From NCBI GenBank assembly GCA_964607765.1, contig CAZSNT010000061.1:1-50183 (forward strand): DNA of 50,183 nucleotides. Reading direction: 5' to 3'. The translations under genes were made by a program, and so were the position numbers. The notes under the pieces are model-generated. The model did not search any database. It was not told the DNA's origin and saw only the letters and a list, made by a program, of their open reading frames with translations. Source of the DNA: CAZSNT01 sp964607765 (lineage in GTDB: Bacteria; Verrucomicrobiota; Lentisphaeria; Oligosphaerales; JABHEG01). The stretch's first letter is position 1. Every line of letters starts with the position of its first letter. This document shows positions 25,901-40,900 of this stretch, one piece after another.

Positions 25901-28900
25901 GTTGACTTCGCTGATGACGGGGCCGGTGAGGCCGGCAACAACGACATCGATCTCGTGCTCGTCGCAGACGACATGAACATCACCAACAACATCAACATCG
26001 ACAGCGCGGACGCCGACAGCGGCGCCGCAGACAATGACCTCGTGCTCATGCCGGTGTCGACCAACCAGACCATCGAGATCGGCGGCGGTGCGGTCGCAAG
26101 CCGACTCACCCTCTCCGAGGCCGAGCTGGACAATCTCTACGCGGATGACCTGACCATCGGCCGCTCGAACAGCACAGACATCATCGTTACTGACGGCGGC
26201 ACCATCGGGCCGGACGCGGGCCAGATCGAACGTCACTGGACGCTCATCGCCGGTGGCGAGATCAGGGACGATGGCTTAGGCGGGGCCGATATCCTGCTGC
26301 AGTCCAACGCGGGCGGCGTCCTCACCCTCGATTCCGGCACCGGTATCGGCGGCAACAGTGGAACGTTCGGAAACCAACTCAACGTCCAGTCCGCCGGTAC
26401 CTCCGCCAACACCGCCGGTATCGCCGCGCGCAGCCGCGCCGCGGGCGGCGCTACCACCGGCGGCGATATCAGGCTCTATGAGGATGATGCCTCCGGCATG
26501 GACCTCGCTGCAGCGAAAGACGTCAACACCGCGTTTGATGCTACCAGTGATTTCGGCGCATTTATCGATTCCGCCGTCGATGTCGTCATTGAGTCAAACG
26601 ATGCCAACGCCGACGGGTCTATTGCCCAGGCCGGAGCCACGTACGATGGCGGCGCCGACGACATCGAGGCCATCGCCGGCAACGACGTCGCTATCCGAGC
26701 CGACAACGGCGTGGGGGCCACTGGGCTCGCAAACATGATCGCTACCGCTGTCGATAACGACCTGTCCGTACTCAACGTCCAGAACGGCGGGATCTTCATC
26801 CTGGAAAGCGGGGACGGTGGCTCCCTCACCCTCGGTCAGGCGACGACCGACGGCGCCGTCGACCCGCAGGAAGACGTCATCAACAACGCCACTGCCGCGG
26901 TGGGGAACATCGAGATCATGACCTACGACGGTGATCTGACACTCGACGATGCCGGCGGCAGCGTCGACAATCAGGACACCATCGGCGGTGGCACGCTGTC
27001 CGGCACCATTGCACTCACTGCCGGCGGTGTCGACAATAACCTCACCAAAGACGCGACCGAGACCGTTACGTCAGTCAATGCCGATATCACGTTGCGTGCT
27101 GACGACATGGAACTGTACGGCGTTACCGGTACCATCAGCTCCAACGCGGCCGCTGCCGGCGGCGACATCACTATGATCCCGAACACCGACGCGGCCGCAA
27201 TCGAGATCGGTGGGGATATCGCCGGTGGTCGGAACCAGGCCGCCGATCCAACCGGGGCCGGAACCCTCACCCTTAACGAGGAAGAGATCAATACCACGGA
27301 GACCCACGACGCCGATACCGTCATCATCGGCCGGCTCGACCAGACCGGTGGAATCCGCGTCGCCGACGATCTCGATCTCGACGCGTCCAGTGACAACCTG
27401 TTCCTGCGCACCGGAAACACCGGTACACACGCCGCTACGCCTGCAATCTATGACGGCGACGAGGGCGTCAATGACGCCGCCCCGAACGTCATCAGCAATC
27501 TCAACCGTTTTGCTGCGAACACAGCCGGTGCCGTCGATCTCAGTCTGGACTTCGATGCCGCGGCTGCAGACGCTCATCTCGCCGCCACCTCCACCACGGC
27601 CGGCGCTATCGTCCTCGACATCACCCAGGGCGATGAACAGGTCGATATCACCCAGGTCGAAGGCATCAACGGTATCAGCACGACCAGCGGCGATATCTAT
27701 GTGCAGTCCGACTCGACCCTCGCACTCGTCGCCACCAACGGCGAGGTCAATGCCGGAGGCGCCACCAGCAACGCGCTCCTGGAAGCCACCGGCGACGATG
27801 ACTTCCTCGACATCGACGACACCGTTACGGCCGGCCATTCCGTCATGCTGCTCGGCGCCGACATGGACATCACCGCCGCCGTCACCGCCACCAACGGTAA
27901 TGTCATCGTCGCAGGAAATGCCACCGACACCGACATCGATCTTGGCGATAACGATGCCCCGGCCGCCGGCGGCGACGTCGACTTGAGTGATGCCGAACTC
28001 GGCCAGCTCGCCGCCGCCAACGGCGTCCTGCAGATCGGTAACGCCACCACCACCACCATCGATATCATGGACGACGACGACACCGGCGCCGTTACCTTCG
28101 GCAGTGCAACCGTGAAACTCATGACCGGCGCCGGCGCCGGGACGATCACCGACCGCAGCGACACGGACGCTGCTGCAGCCAGACACGACACCAATGTCAC
28201 AGCGACCAACCTGATGCTTGTGGCGGCCGGCGCCATCGACGGCAGCGGCGGCGGCAGCGAGGACGGCTTCCTGAACGTTGATGTGACCGATCTGGCCGCC
28301 AATACCACGGCGGCGGGTGATGTGGACATCAGCGAGAACGACGGCGTCGATATCGACGACATTGCCGGGGACGAAACCCCCACCGCAAACACCGACTACT
28401 TCAGCGCCGCCACGCTGTTCGATGTCACCGGCATCCAGGACATCGATACCCAGACGTGGGGTAACGGTGGCGCCAACGACGGCGATATCACACTCGTCTC
28501 GGGCGGTAACATCACGCTCACCGCAGAGATCATGACCGACGCCAACGATGCCATCAGCATCAACGCCGACGGCGGCATCACGGACACCGGCGATCAGGGC
28601 ACGGACGACGGCGGTGGCGTCGACGACACCTTCGACATCCAGGGCGGCACACTCACGCTCCTCCAGGCCGACGAGGGCATCGGCAGTGAGACCGACACCA
28701 TCGATATCGATGTCGACAACATCACCACCGTGCTTAACGACGACGACGGTACCGGCGCTACCCGCGATATCGGCATCAACATCCTGGACAACTATGTCGG
28801 GGACGGCGTGACTGTCACGCTCGTGGACAATAACGACACCACCGCGGGCTCAGACATCTTCATCACATCTCAGTCCGCTGGAAACAACCTGGAAGGCAGC

Positions 28901-31900
28901 ACGGTCAAGACCTACACCGAGGTCGACGCCATTGACGGCCAGATAGTCATCACCTCCGGCGGCGGTGGGGACGCTACCACCAACAATGACATCGTCATTG
29001 GCGCAAACGGCGTCCGTGCCGGCAGTTCGGGGCCCGGCGATGCCGGAGCCGACATCACCATCCAGACTCATACCACCAGCTCGGACATCACGGCCAACGG
29101 CGCTATCCAGGCCGACGAATCGGTCACCATCCGCACCGACGGCACCACCGCCGACATCACCGTGGGTACGGGAGCGGGCGACATCGTCCAGGCTGAAACC
29201 GACGCAGTGGCCGGCACCCACGACGTCGAAATCATCGTCTCCGGAACCGGCGACGTCAGCATCGGCTCAGGCGTGGGCGCGGCCAACTCCGTGCAGGCAA
29301 CCGGCAACATCTACGTCTACAACGGTGACGGCGGCGGCCCGGACACGACCTCCGGCACAGGCGATTACATCACCACGGACGCTGCCGGTACCGATACCAT
29401 TGCCATCGTGGGCGGTCTGCAGAGCACCGACACCGGTGACGTCATCATCATGGGCAGCGACAATATCACCACCGGTGCGGGCAACGCCACCGGCCAGTCC
29501 ATCGACACGGCCAACGGCGCCATCACCGTGAAGTCGCTGACCGGCGATATCACCGGCGGCGCCGGCGAATACCAGGCCGCGGGCGCCAGCAAGGCTGTCG
29601 TCGTTGAAGCCTACGACGGCTCCGTCACCATCGGCGCGGGCGGCATCGACAACAACGGTACGGTGGCCTCGCCCATTACCATCTCCGCACTCGACCAGAA
29701 CAACAGCGGCAACGACGTGACCGTGACCGTCAACGGTCCCATCGACTCGGTTCAGGGCGCGATCACCATCGAGACCAACGGTGACGAGAGCGCCGGCAAC
29801 GACATCAGCATTCTCAACACCGTGACCGCCAACAGCGGTGCAGCGACGGATTTCGCCCTGACGATCCAGACCATCGACGGCGGCGCAATCAGTGCTGGTG
29901 CCGGCGACACCATTCGCAACATGGGTAACGGCAACGCCAGCACCGTCGTGATCGATTCGAACAACAACGGCGGCGGCGTGACCACGAACACCGGCGACGT
30001 GGTCTCCGACAATGCCACGGTCTCGATCACCGCTGACACAGGCAACATTGACATCGGTACCGGTACCGTTCAGGAGAACACCGACGCCGTCTCGGCCCAG
30101 GACGGGATCACCATCACCGCAACCGCGGGCTCGGTCACCTGGTCGGGGCTGCTGGATGTCACCGGCACCGGTGATGTCGATATCGACGCAAGTACGACCA
30201 TACTTCAGGACGGCACGGGCGGCGCGGGCGCCGCGGGCACGGGCGAGGCGATTCAGACCAACAACGGCAAAATCACCATTGACAGTAACGGCACGGGCGC
30301 CATCACCTTCGACCAAGGCATCATCGAAGCCGGTGAGACCGCCGAAGGCACGGACGCGACCATCGCGATCACGAATGCCGACGGCGACATCATCGTCGGT
30401 ACGAATCCGGCCGGCGGCGCGGACGACCTCAATAACTTCGATGCGATCCGCGGTCCGGACGCCATCACGCTGACCGCAAACACCACCGCCGGCAGCGACA
30501 TCGTGCTCATCGGTGGCATCGACGCCAGCGATGACGGCGGCATTTCCGTTCTGGCCGAAGAGAGCATCACGTTCTACGGCGCGGGCGATGCCGGCGGCAA
30601 CGCGCTCGACACCAACAACGGTGCCATCATCGTCACCTCCGACGCGGGCAATATCGACACCGACGCCGGTGATATCCGCGCCAACACCGATGGAGCCAGC
30701 ACCAACAACATCACCATCACGGCCACCGATGGCGCCATCGACATCGGCGACGGCGCGGACGGCGAAATCCACAACGACGGCATCGGCAACATCACGATCG
30801 ACTCGAACGACGTCGGCCTCAACGACGATGGCGGCGTGACGATCAATGACGGTGCAAACATCGACACCAACAACGGCGCGATCAGCATCACCGCCGAGAA
30901 CCGCACCGGTGCCGGGGACGCTATCACCACGGGCACGGGCAACATCATCGCCGGCTCAGCCGGCGGCGACCAGGCCACAGGCACCATCACGATCCAGCAG
31001 GATGCTGCGGGCGGCGATGACGCCGACATCACCCTCGGGGGCGGCGCAGTTACAGCCGACGGCGGCGTTACCATCAGCACCGACGGCGTTGGCGCCGACA
31101 TCGCCACCGGCGCCGGGACAGTGACCGCCGGCGCCCAGGCCGGCGCTGACCGGGATATCCTCGTTCAGACCGATGAAGGCAGTATCACCATCGGCGCGGG
31201 TGGGCTCGACAACAACGGCACGGCCGGCAGTGACATTACAGTCTCGGCCAACGATACCGACAACAGCGGCAACGACGTGACCGTGACGACCAACGGCGCG
31301 ATCGATACGCTTCAGGGCGCGATCACCATCGAGACCAACGGTGACGAGAGCGCCGGCAACGACATCAGTATCCTCAATACGGTTACGGCCAACAGCGGCG
31401 CAGCCACCGACTTCGCGCTGACGATCCAGACCGTCGACGGCGGCGCGATCAGTGCCGGCGCCGGCGACACCATCCGCAACATGGGTAACGGCAATGCCAG
31501 CACGGTCGTGATTGACTCGGACAATGCCGGCGGCGGCGTGACCACGAACACCGGCGACGTTGTCTCCGATAATGCCACGGTCTCGATTACCGCTGACACC
31601 GGCAACATCGATATCGGTACCGGCACCGTTCAGGAGAACACCGATGCGGTCTCGGCCCAGGACGGGATCACCATCACCGCAACCGCGGGCTCGGTCACGT
31701 GGTCCGGGCTGCTGGATGTCACCGGCACCGGTGCCGTCGACATCGATGCATTCACGACCATACTTCAGGACGGTACGGGCGGTGTGGGCGCCGCGGGCAC
31801 GGGCGAGGCGATCCAGACCAACAACGGCAAAATCACCATCGACAGCAACGGCACGGGCGCCATCACCTTCGACCAAGGCATCATCGAGGCCGGTGAGACC

Positions 31901-34900
31901 GCTGAAGGTACGGATGCAACCATCGCGATCAGCAATGCCGATGGCGATATCATCGTCGGCACGAACCCCGCCGGCGGCGCAGACGACCTCAATAACTTCG
32001 ATGCCATTCGCGGCCCGGACGCCATCACGCTGACCGCCAACACCACCGCCGGCAGCGACATCGTGCTCATCGGCGGCATCGACGCCAGCGATGACGGCGA
32101 CATCTCCGTTCTGGCTGAAGAGAGCATCACGTTCTACGGCGCCGGCGATGCCGGCGGCAACGCGCTCGACACCAACAACGGCGCCATCGTCGTCACCTCC
32201 GACGCGGGCAATATCGACACCGACGCCGGTGATATCCGCGCCAACACCGATGGAGCCAGCACCAACAACATCACCATCACGGCCACCGATGGCGCCATCG
32301 ACATCGGCGACGGCGCGGACGGCGAAATCCACAACGACGGCATCGGCAACATCACGATCGACTCGAACGACGTCGGCCTCAACGACGATGGCGGCGTGAC
32401 GATCAATGACGGTGCAAACATCGACACCAACAACGGCGCGATCAGCATCACCGCCGAGAACCGTACCGGTGCCGGGGATGCCATCACCACAGGCACGGGT
32501 AACATCATCGCCGGTTCAGCTGGTGGCGACCAGGCCACGGGCACTATCACGATTCAGCAGGATGCTGCCGGCGGCGATGACGCCGACATCACCCTCGGGG
32601 GCGGCGCGGTTACGGCTGACGGCGGCGTTACCATCAGCACTGACGGCGTGGGCTCCGACATCACCACCGGCGCCGGGACGGTGACCGCCGGCGCCCAGGC
32701 CGGCGCTAACCGCGACATCCTGGTCCAGACCGATGAAGGCAGCATCACTGTCGGTACGGGCGGGCTCGACAACAACGGTACGGCCGGAAGTGACATTACA
32801 GTCTCAGCCAACGATACCAACAACAGCGGCAACGACGTGACCGTAGCCGTCAACGCCGAAGTGAACACCCACGAGGGCGCGATCACCATCGAGACCAATG
32901 GCGATGAGTCGGCCGGGAATGACATCACCATCAACGGAGACATTCTCGCCAATACCAACACCAACACCGACTACGCCCTGACCATTCAGACCGTCGACGG
33001 CGGTTCCATCACGATCACTGACGGTGATCAGGTCATCAACACCGGTACCGGGAACGCCAGCAACGTCACGATTGACTCGAACAACAACGGTGGCGGCGTC
33101 ACTACCGGCAACGGCGATGGCGTCGTGGGTAACTTCGACATCCAGTCCACCAGCGGCTCCGTCTCGATCACGGCCGACACAGGCGAGATCGATCTGGGTC
33201 AGGCATTGGATCAGGACGCCTCCAACCACATCCAGGCCGAAGACGGTGTCACCATCACCGCGACTGCCGGCTCTGTCACTTGGTCCGGGTTGATCGAGGT
33301 AACCGATGCGGGAGACGTCGACATCGATGCCGGGACCACCATCACCCAAGCCGGCGTCGGCGGCCCGGGCGGCGTGGGAACGGGAGAGGCAATCGAGGCC
33401 AACGACGGCAAGATCACCATCGACAGCAACGGCACTGGAGCCATCACCTTCGATCAAGGCATCATCGATGCCAATGAGACCGCCGAAGGCACCGATGCGA
33501 CCATCGCAATCACAAATGCCGATGGCGACATCATGGTCGGCACGAACCCGGCCGGCGGCGCGGACGACCTCAACAACTTCGACGCCATCCGCGGCCCGGA
33601 CGCCATCACGCTGACTGCCAACACGACCGCCGGCAGTGACATCGTGGTCATCGGCGGCATCGATGCCTCGGACGATGGCGGCATCTCCGTCCTCTCGGAA
33701 GCCAACATCACTTTCTACGGTGCCGGTGACGCGGGCGGCGATGCCGTCGACACCAACAACGGTGCGGTCACCATCACGGCTGACGCCGGCAATATCACTA
33801 CTGACGCGGGTGACATCCGGGCAAACACGTCCGACCCGGGCTCGGCACTCAACAACGATATCGGCATCACGGCCACCGCCGGTGCCGTCAATCTCGCCGG
33901 CGCCGGTGACGTCATCAACGAGGGTGACAGCAATAACGAAGGCAACGGCGCCGACATCACCATCACGGCGGGCAACGGCATCACAACCAATGCCTCGCCT
34001 GCAAACGTCCAGACCGAATCCGGCCACATCACTATCAACGCGACCGGCGGCGACATCGACATCGATGGCCAAGTGCTGGCAGTAGTCAATACCGGCGGCG
34101 TCTTCCCGAACAACATGGACTTCGACATCACCATCCAGGCCGACGACGGCTCGGTCGACATCAGCAATACGGTCACCAACAACGGACTCGGCAACGGCGA
34201 CGGCGCGGACATCTTTGTCAGCGCGACCGATGTCGGAACCAATGCAGCGGTCACTGTTGCCATTACCGGGGCGATGACCACCGAACAGGGCCGCATCGAT
34301 ATCGACACGACCGGCGACAACGGCAGCAACATCACGCTCGGCACGACCGGCAACCTGATTGAGGCGAATAACGCCGGCAACAACGTCACGTACGACATCA
34401 CCGTAACAGCCAACGACGGCTCCATCACCGTCGGTAACGCCGGCTTGGGTAACATCCTCGTGAACAGCGCCAATGGTGCCCTCGACTCGAGCATTACCAT
34501 CGAGTCGCAGGATGCCAAGGCCAGTGGGACCGGCGGCGGCGTCACGATCGAGGACAAGGACATCCGTACCGAGTCCGGCGCCATCACCATCACCACTGCC
34601 GATGGTAACATCAGCATTGATCGCGCGGAGATCGATGCCGACAACACGACCGACAACGACAGCGCTGTCACTATCACCGCCACCAACGGCGACGTGACCC
34701 TCGGCGCCGACGACGACGGCGGCGCCGACATCACCGCATCCGGCGCGATCAGCATCACGGCCGGCGGCAACGAGAACGAGATCAACCTCCGCGGCGATGC
34801 CGCGGACAATGTGGTAATCAACTCCGGCAACAGCCTGATCACCCTGACAGCGGATGACTTCGCGTTCGGTAACGTTGACACCAACCTCAACAGCGGTGAC

Positions 34901-37900
34901 AATGTCGGCATCACCTCGGGCAATGCCAACACCATCCTGCAACCGGTCGACGGCGATGTTAACGACATCCAGATCGGCAGCGGCGCAACCAATGCCGCGA
35001 ACGCCAACACCATCGATCTCAGCGAAGGTGAGCTCGAGACGATCACAGCCGGCGCGAACAACGGCATCATCGTCGGCAGGCCGGACCTCGCCAACGACGC
35101 GGTTATCAGCGTCGTCAGCGCCGTCGATCTGCTCGCGGAGACCCCGCGCCTCGCGCTCATCACTGCCAGCACCAGTACCGCCAACAATGGTGAAGCCATC
35201 AACGACGGGACCAGTGGCCTGACCGGCACTGTCCTGCGCCTCACCGAACTGCACGCCGAGGCCGCCGGCGGCATCGACCTCACCGTCGAGGACAACACGG
35301 GCGGCGCCAGTGGGCTTACCGTCGATGCGCACTCCTATACCGCGGGTGATATCATCCTCGACTTCAACGACGGTGGCGGCGCGGCCATCGGTACGTTCAC
35401 CGTCGGTGACACATTCGCGACCGGCTCCGCACAAGACACCGACAAGATCGAAACCACCGCCAGCAACATCGTTATCGAGTCCGACGGCCCCGTCACCCTC
35501 AACGAGGATGTCTCCGCCGGCGGGACCGGTTTCCTCGTCATCGAGCTCAGAGGCGGCGACGATCTGCTGAACCTGAACAGCGGGTCGCTGTTGACCAACA
35601 ACGGGCAGCTCCACGTCCTGGCTGACGAGATCGACATCGCCGCCGGTGAGATGATCACTGCCGGAGGCGCTAACAACCTCTTCATCAACGATGGGCAGAC
35701 TTCTTCCGACATCATTCGCATCGGGGTCAGCGGCGCTGCCGGAGCGAACCTGGACATTACGGAGACGGAGTGGGAGACGCGCATGAGCATCGGCACGCCC
35801 GACGCCAATGCCCTGTATATCGGACTCTCCACCGACGCCGCGGATGCCGCGGACGGCACGATCTCCAACATCGACGTTGAGAACCAGGGCGGTATCACGC
35901 TGGACGGCAATGCCGATGTGGATTTCTCCACGAACTTCGATAACCTCGTGCTGGTCACGGATGGCAACATCACCGACGCCGGCGGCGGGAACGACAGCAT
36001 TCAGGTCGACACGACCGACGGCCACATCACCATGCTGGCCGACCAGATCAATGGCTCGTGGGATACGTTCGGCGTCAACCAGGACTCCCTGCGGGCCAGT
36101 ACCCGTTACTACGCCGTGCAGGCCAGGACCGGTGAGATCAGCTTCGAGAGCAGGGCCTATGTGGATGTGGACGCGCGCTATATGCCAGGTTTTGTCGTCG
36201 GTGGCGTCGCCGGAACCTACAACGGCGACCTGGCCACCATCGGATCCACGCAGGACGGCGTCTACGCCGCAACTGCGACCATGGACGTGGTTGTCGTGGC
36301 CAACGCAGACTCGACGATTGACGAGGATCTCACCATCCGCAACCAAATCGTCGCCGGCGATACGGTTCATCTCTACAATGGGCTCGGCTCGATCGTCACA
36401 ACTGAGACTCTGGTGGCCGCTACAGGCGTGGCTACCAACGGATACGTCGTCCAAGGCGATGGCGTCATCATGGAAGCGCCCAACGCGAACGGCGTCATTG
36501 GTACGTCCGGCAGTCCCATCATCACTCGCGTCGGAGCCGACGGCCTGGTTGCCACCGCAGGCAACAACGGCGGCGAAGGCCAGATCCACATCGTCGAGGA
36601 TGCTACCGGCGGCGGGCTGATCGTCAGCAACGTGCAGTCCGAACTGGTCAACGCGACCACGCTCAGCGGCGTGCGCACCGATCCCAGCGCCGCGGGCGAC
36701 ACCGGTGCGATCCAGGTCATCACCCGCGACGGCACACTCCAGATCGAGAACACCGCCGCCGGCAATGACGTCTATGCCGACGGCGGCTCCGCGCCGACAA
36801 TCCTGCTCCAGGCCGGCGTCGATGTCGACGCGGCCGCGGACGCCAGTACGGGCGAGAACAACACGCTCCAGATCGATGCGGGCGCCATAGTCTCCAGCGA
36901 TTCCGCCAACATCACGCTGCGCGCGGACCGCATGACGATCAACGGGCAGGTCAACACGACAATCGGCGCAGCCGGCGGCAACATCTACGTGCTGCCCTCC
37001 GACCTCACCGGTGACAACGGGACGACCACAGACGGCGTCATGGTCCTGCTCGGCGGCGCCGACGGGGTCAACCAACTCGGGCTGACTCAGGCCGAACTGC
37101 TCAACCTCTATACGCATTCGGACGACGGAACGGTTGTCGGGGCAATCGGAACCCTCGATACGGCCGTCACCAGCATCATGAACGGGCAGATCCGGTTTGG
37201 CGGGAACATCGATCTGTACTCTGACAATGGCGGGGCCGCCAATAACAACGAGAACATCGCCCTCTACACGGACAACACCAGCACTGACGCTGCCAACGAC
37301 GTCGCCGGCAACGATCGCGCCATCTCAGACGGCACCAGCGGCAATCTGACTACCGGCTCCACGCTCCGAGGCCAAGACATCAGCCTCGATGCCGAGGGCG
37401 CGATCGAGGTCCGCATCAACACCGCCGGCCCCGTTACGCCCACCTTCAACGCCACGACCGATGATGTCGATGGCGACATCATCGTCGAGTTCGCGGGCGG
37501 CGGCGGCTTCAGCACCGCCAGTACCTTCGATCGTGATGACGACGCCACAACCGACGGGATCATCACCCAGAGAGGCGACATCGTCATCCAGAACGATGGC
37601 GACTTCAACACCGGCGGCAATACCATCCAGGCCGACGCGGCCGACGCCGGCACGCCTCGTTTCCTGGTCGTGGAACTGGATGCCAACGACGCCATCTTCA
37701 CCCGGGCTGCCGCTGGCACCTTCTCCGCGACCGGCGACATCCACATCGTCGCGGATGAGATGGTCATCCAGGCCGCACTGGAAGTGCCCTCCGGCCAGAG
37801 CATCTACCTGCGGCCCGAGACCGCGCTGGACGACGACGTGATCCAGCTCGGAACCGGGGCCAATACGGGTACGGCAAACGTCCTCGAACTCGACCACACC

Positions 37901-40900
37901 GAGCTGAACTTCCTCGACATCAACAGCGGCGGCACGACGGACGCCGTCACCATCGGCCGCGCCGCAACCGCTGCCAACGCCGCGGACGGCACGATCGACG
38001 ATCCCGGAGACTTCGACATCAACGACGGCGAGGTCCGCATCACCGGCGTCGCGGACCTGGACGGGGCCGCGGCGGCTGACTCCGATAACTACACCATCGT
38101 CACAGAGGACAGGATCATCAATACCGGCGGCGCGACCGCTGTGGTGTCCGTCGACGGTATCCTGACCCTCGACGCCGAAGACGGCATCGGCCACGATGGC
38201 GTGGACATGGCCACCGACGCGTGGGACGGTGCGGACGGCGGCGATGCCGGTGCTCTGGCCCTCGACGAACTCGATCAGTGGTTCGACAACGCCAACGGCG
38301 GCCAGTCCGACCCGATCCTCATCGGCTCCGGCGACGGTACGACCGGCCTGGCCGTGTCCAACTCCACAGCTGGCGATGTGTCCATCGCACTCATCACCAC
38401 CGGCACGCAGGACGAGACCTACACCATCACGGATGGTATCAACGAGAGAGACGCAGCCGGTGATCCGCTGCAGGGCATCACCAACAGCAATGCCGGCGAC
38501 ATCGCCATCTGGGTCGATCCGTCGAACAAGTCCTTCTACGATCCGGCGGGAGCAGGAGACAGCGTCGTACTGACTGTCAATCGCGACATTACAACCACCG
38601 GCGCAGGCGTGATCATGGTCGACGCGGGTATCGGCGCGGGCACCGACGGCGCGGATGCCGATGTTGGCGCTGAGGTGGACAGTGGCGGCTCCTTCGCCAA
38701 CAGCGCCGGCATTGGGGATGCAGCCGGGGACAACGGCAACATCGCCTCCGGCGGCTCCGCCGTTAACATGCAGTCCGATGCCGAAATCTCGACTGGCTCC
38801 GGCAACATCTACGTCATCGCGGGAGATGATAACGAGGCCACCGGCACAACCATGACAGAGAACGATCTCGAGTTCCAGATCGCACTGCTCGAGACCACCG
38901 GCACCGTGTTCATCGACTTCGACGGTAACGTGCGCGACGCCAACGGCGGCGGGCTCAACGTCAGCGCCACAACCCTCACGCTCGACAACGCACCCGAGTT
39001 CAACGACGCGTTCGGCGCCGATGGCGACGAAATCGAGACGTCCATCTCAGGCGTTTCGTTCGACGTCGGCGAGCTGGCCCTGACCAGTAACCAGGATCTC
39101 ACGGTCGTCGATCCCAACTCCGATGGCGACTCGAAGCCCGAGACCTTCACGGAGGATGCGGTGGGCGATCCGAGCGACGGCGCCGTCAACCGCTCACGCC
39201 AGGGCGGGGTCATCATCAACGTCGGGAACAACTCCCTGACCATCGACGGTGTGATCATGGCCCGTACGGACGACACCTTCGACGCCACAACCGTGGGCGG
39301 CGTCGCCAACGAGTTCGACAATGAACCTGTCCCGGGCGCGGATATCCGCCTCATTTCAGGCGGGCTCGATATCAACGCCTCGGTCATCGCCGGTCAGAGC
39401 ATATCGACGGCCGACGGCTACTCGGTCACCGATACCGCTGACATTACGCTCGAGCCGGGAACGCTCAGCCAGAATGTCAATATCGGCCACGATCCCGATG
39501 ACCCGCCCTCAGGCGGCCTGAACCTCGAGCAGCGCGAGATCAATTTCCTGCGCGCTGACGGCAACGGCACGGTCAACATCGGTCTCGTGGGCGGCACGGG
39601 AACGGTCACCGTCGGCTTCGATGACCCCGTCGGCACGCGGCCCGTGGACGTGCGCTTCGACGTGCAGGTCGCCGAGCTTGACGACGACGAATACGATACC
39701 ACTCAGCCGCTCGACTCCACAGGCGATGCAGCCTGGACAAGCGCCTTCAGCGAATTCACCGAGGTCTATGGCGATCAGGATGACGCCCTTGCAGACTTCA
39801 CCGACGACATCACAGTCGGACCCAGTACCGTCACGCCGAGCACTGGCGCGGGTGCGGTCGGCAGCGAGATTCCGTACCGCTTCGGTACCGCCGATAACCA
39901 CGACGGCGACGCGGCGAACGTCGGGGACCAGCTCGTTGGCATGCCCAGCGTCAACATCCGCGGCGGCGAGACCACCTTCGTCTCGGGCGTGCAGGTCTAC
40001 ACCGGCAACACGGTGACCGTCGACGTCACGGGCGCGATCATCGATGGCCAGACAGACAATAACGCGCGGTTTGACAATGTGGACGGGCTCGACGGCGATG
40101 GCCTCGGCTTCGAAGCGGCAGATGGTATCACCGCAGTGGACGCCGATATCATGGGATTCAATCCCGGTACCGTCGCAGCTGGCGCGCACACGGCCGGCGG
40201 CGACCCGGTCGGGGACGGCGCCTACGACAGCACCGGTACCGCGCTGCTGAGCGCCAAAGGCGGCATCGGCACGGCAGCCGAGGACCTGGACACGGCCATA
40301 GCCAACGTGAGTGCGGTCAACTTCGACGTCGTGGGTTCCACCAGCGTGGTCAACATCACGAATGTCGGTGACCTCACCAACAACGGCGCCACCAACTGGG
40401 ACAGCGGCGATATCACCATCACCGCCTCCAGTCCGCAGATAGTCGCCGGGGACCAGATCACGTTCGGCGATGGTGACATTACCCTTACCGCTACCGAGGA
40501 CGGCGGCGACAACGATACGCTGACCGTCAGTGCAAACGTGACCATCAAGACAGACCAGGGAGACATCCTGCTCACGTCCGGGGATGACATGACGGTGAAT
40601 GCCGGCGCCCTTGTTCAGACCGGCGGCGACGGAACGATCACACTCAACGCGGATACTCGGACCGTGGGCGGCGGCGCAGGCAGCGATGCCGATGCCGGCG
40701 CCGATGACGGCGGCGACATCGACTTGGACCCGACGTCCATACTCCGCACAACCGGCACCGGCGCCATAACTGTCCGTGCAGCCGACGACATCGACACTGG
40801 CGTCATCGTGTCCGGCGGCACGGTCGATGTTCTCTACGAGGAGAACACCGACGCCGCTGTCAGTCAGAGCCCCGACATCGACATTGACGGCGTCATCGAG

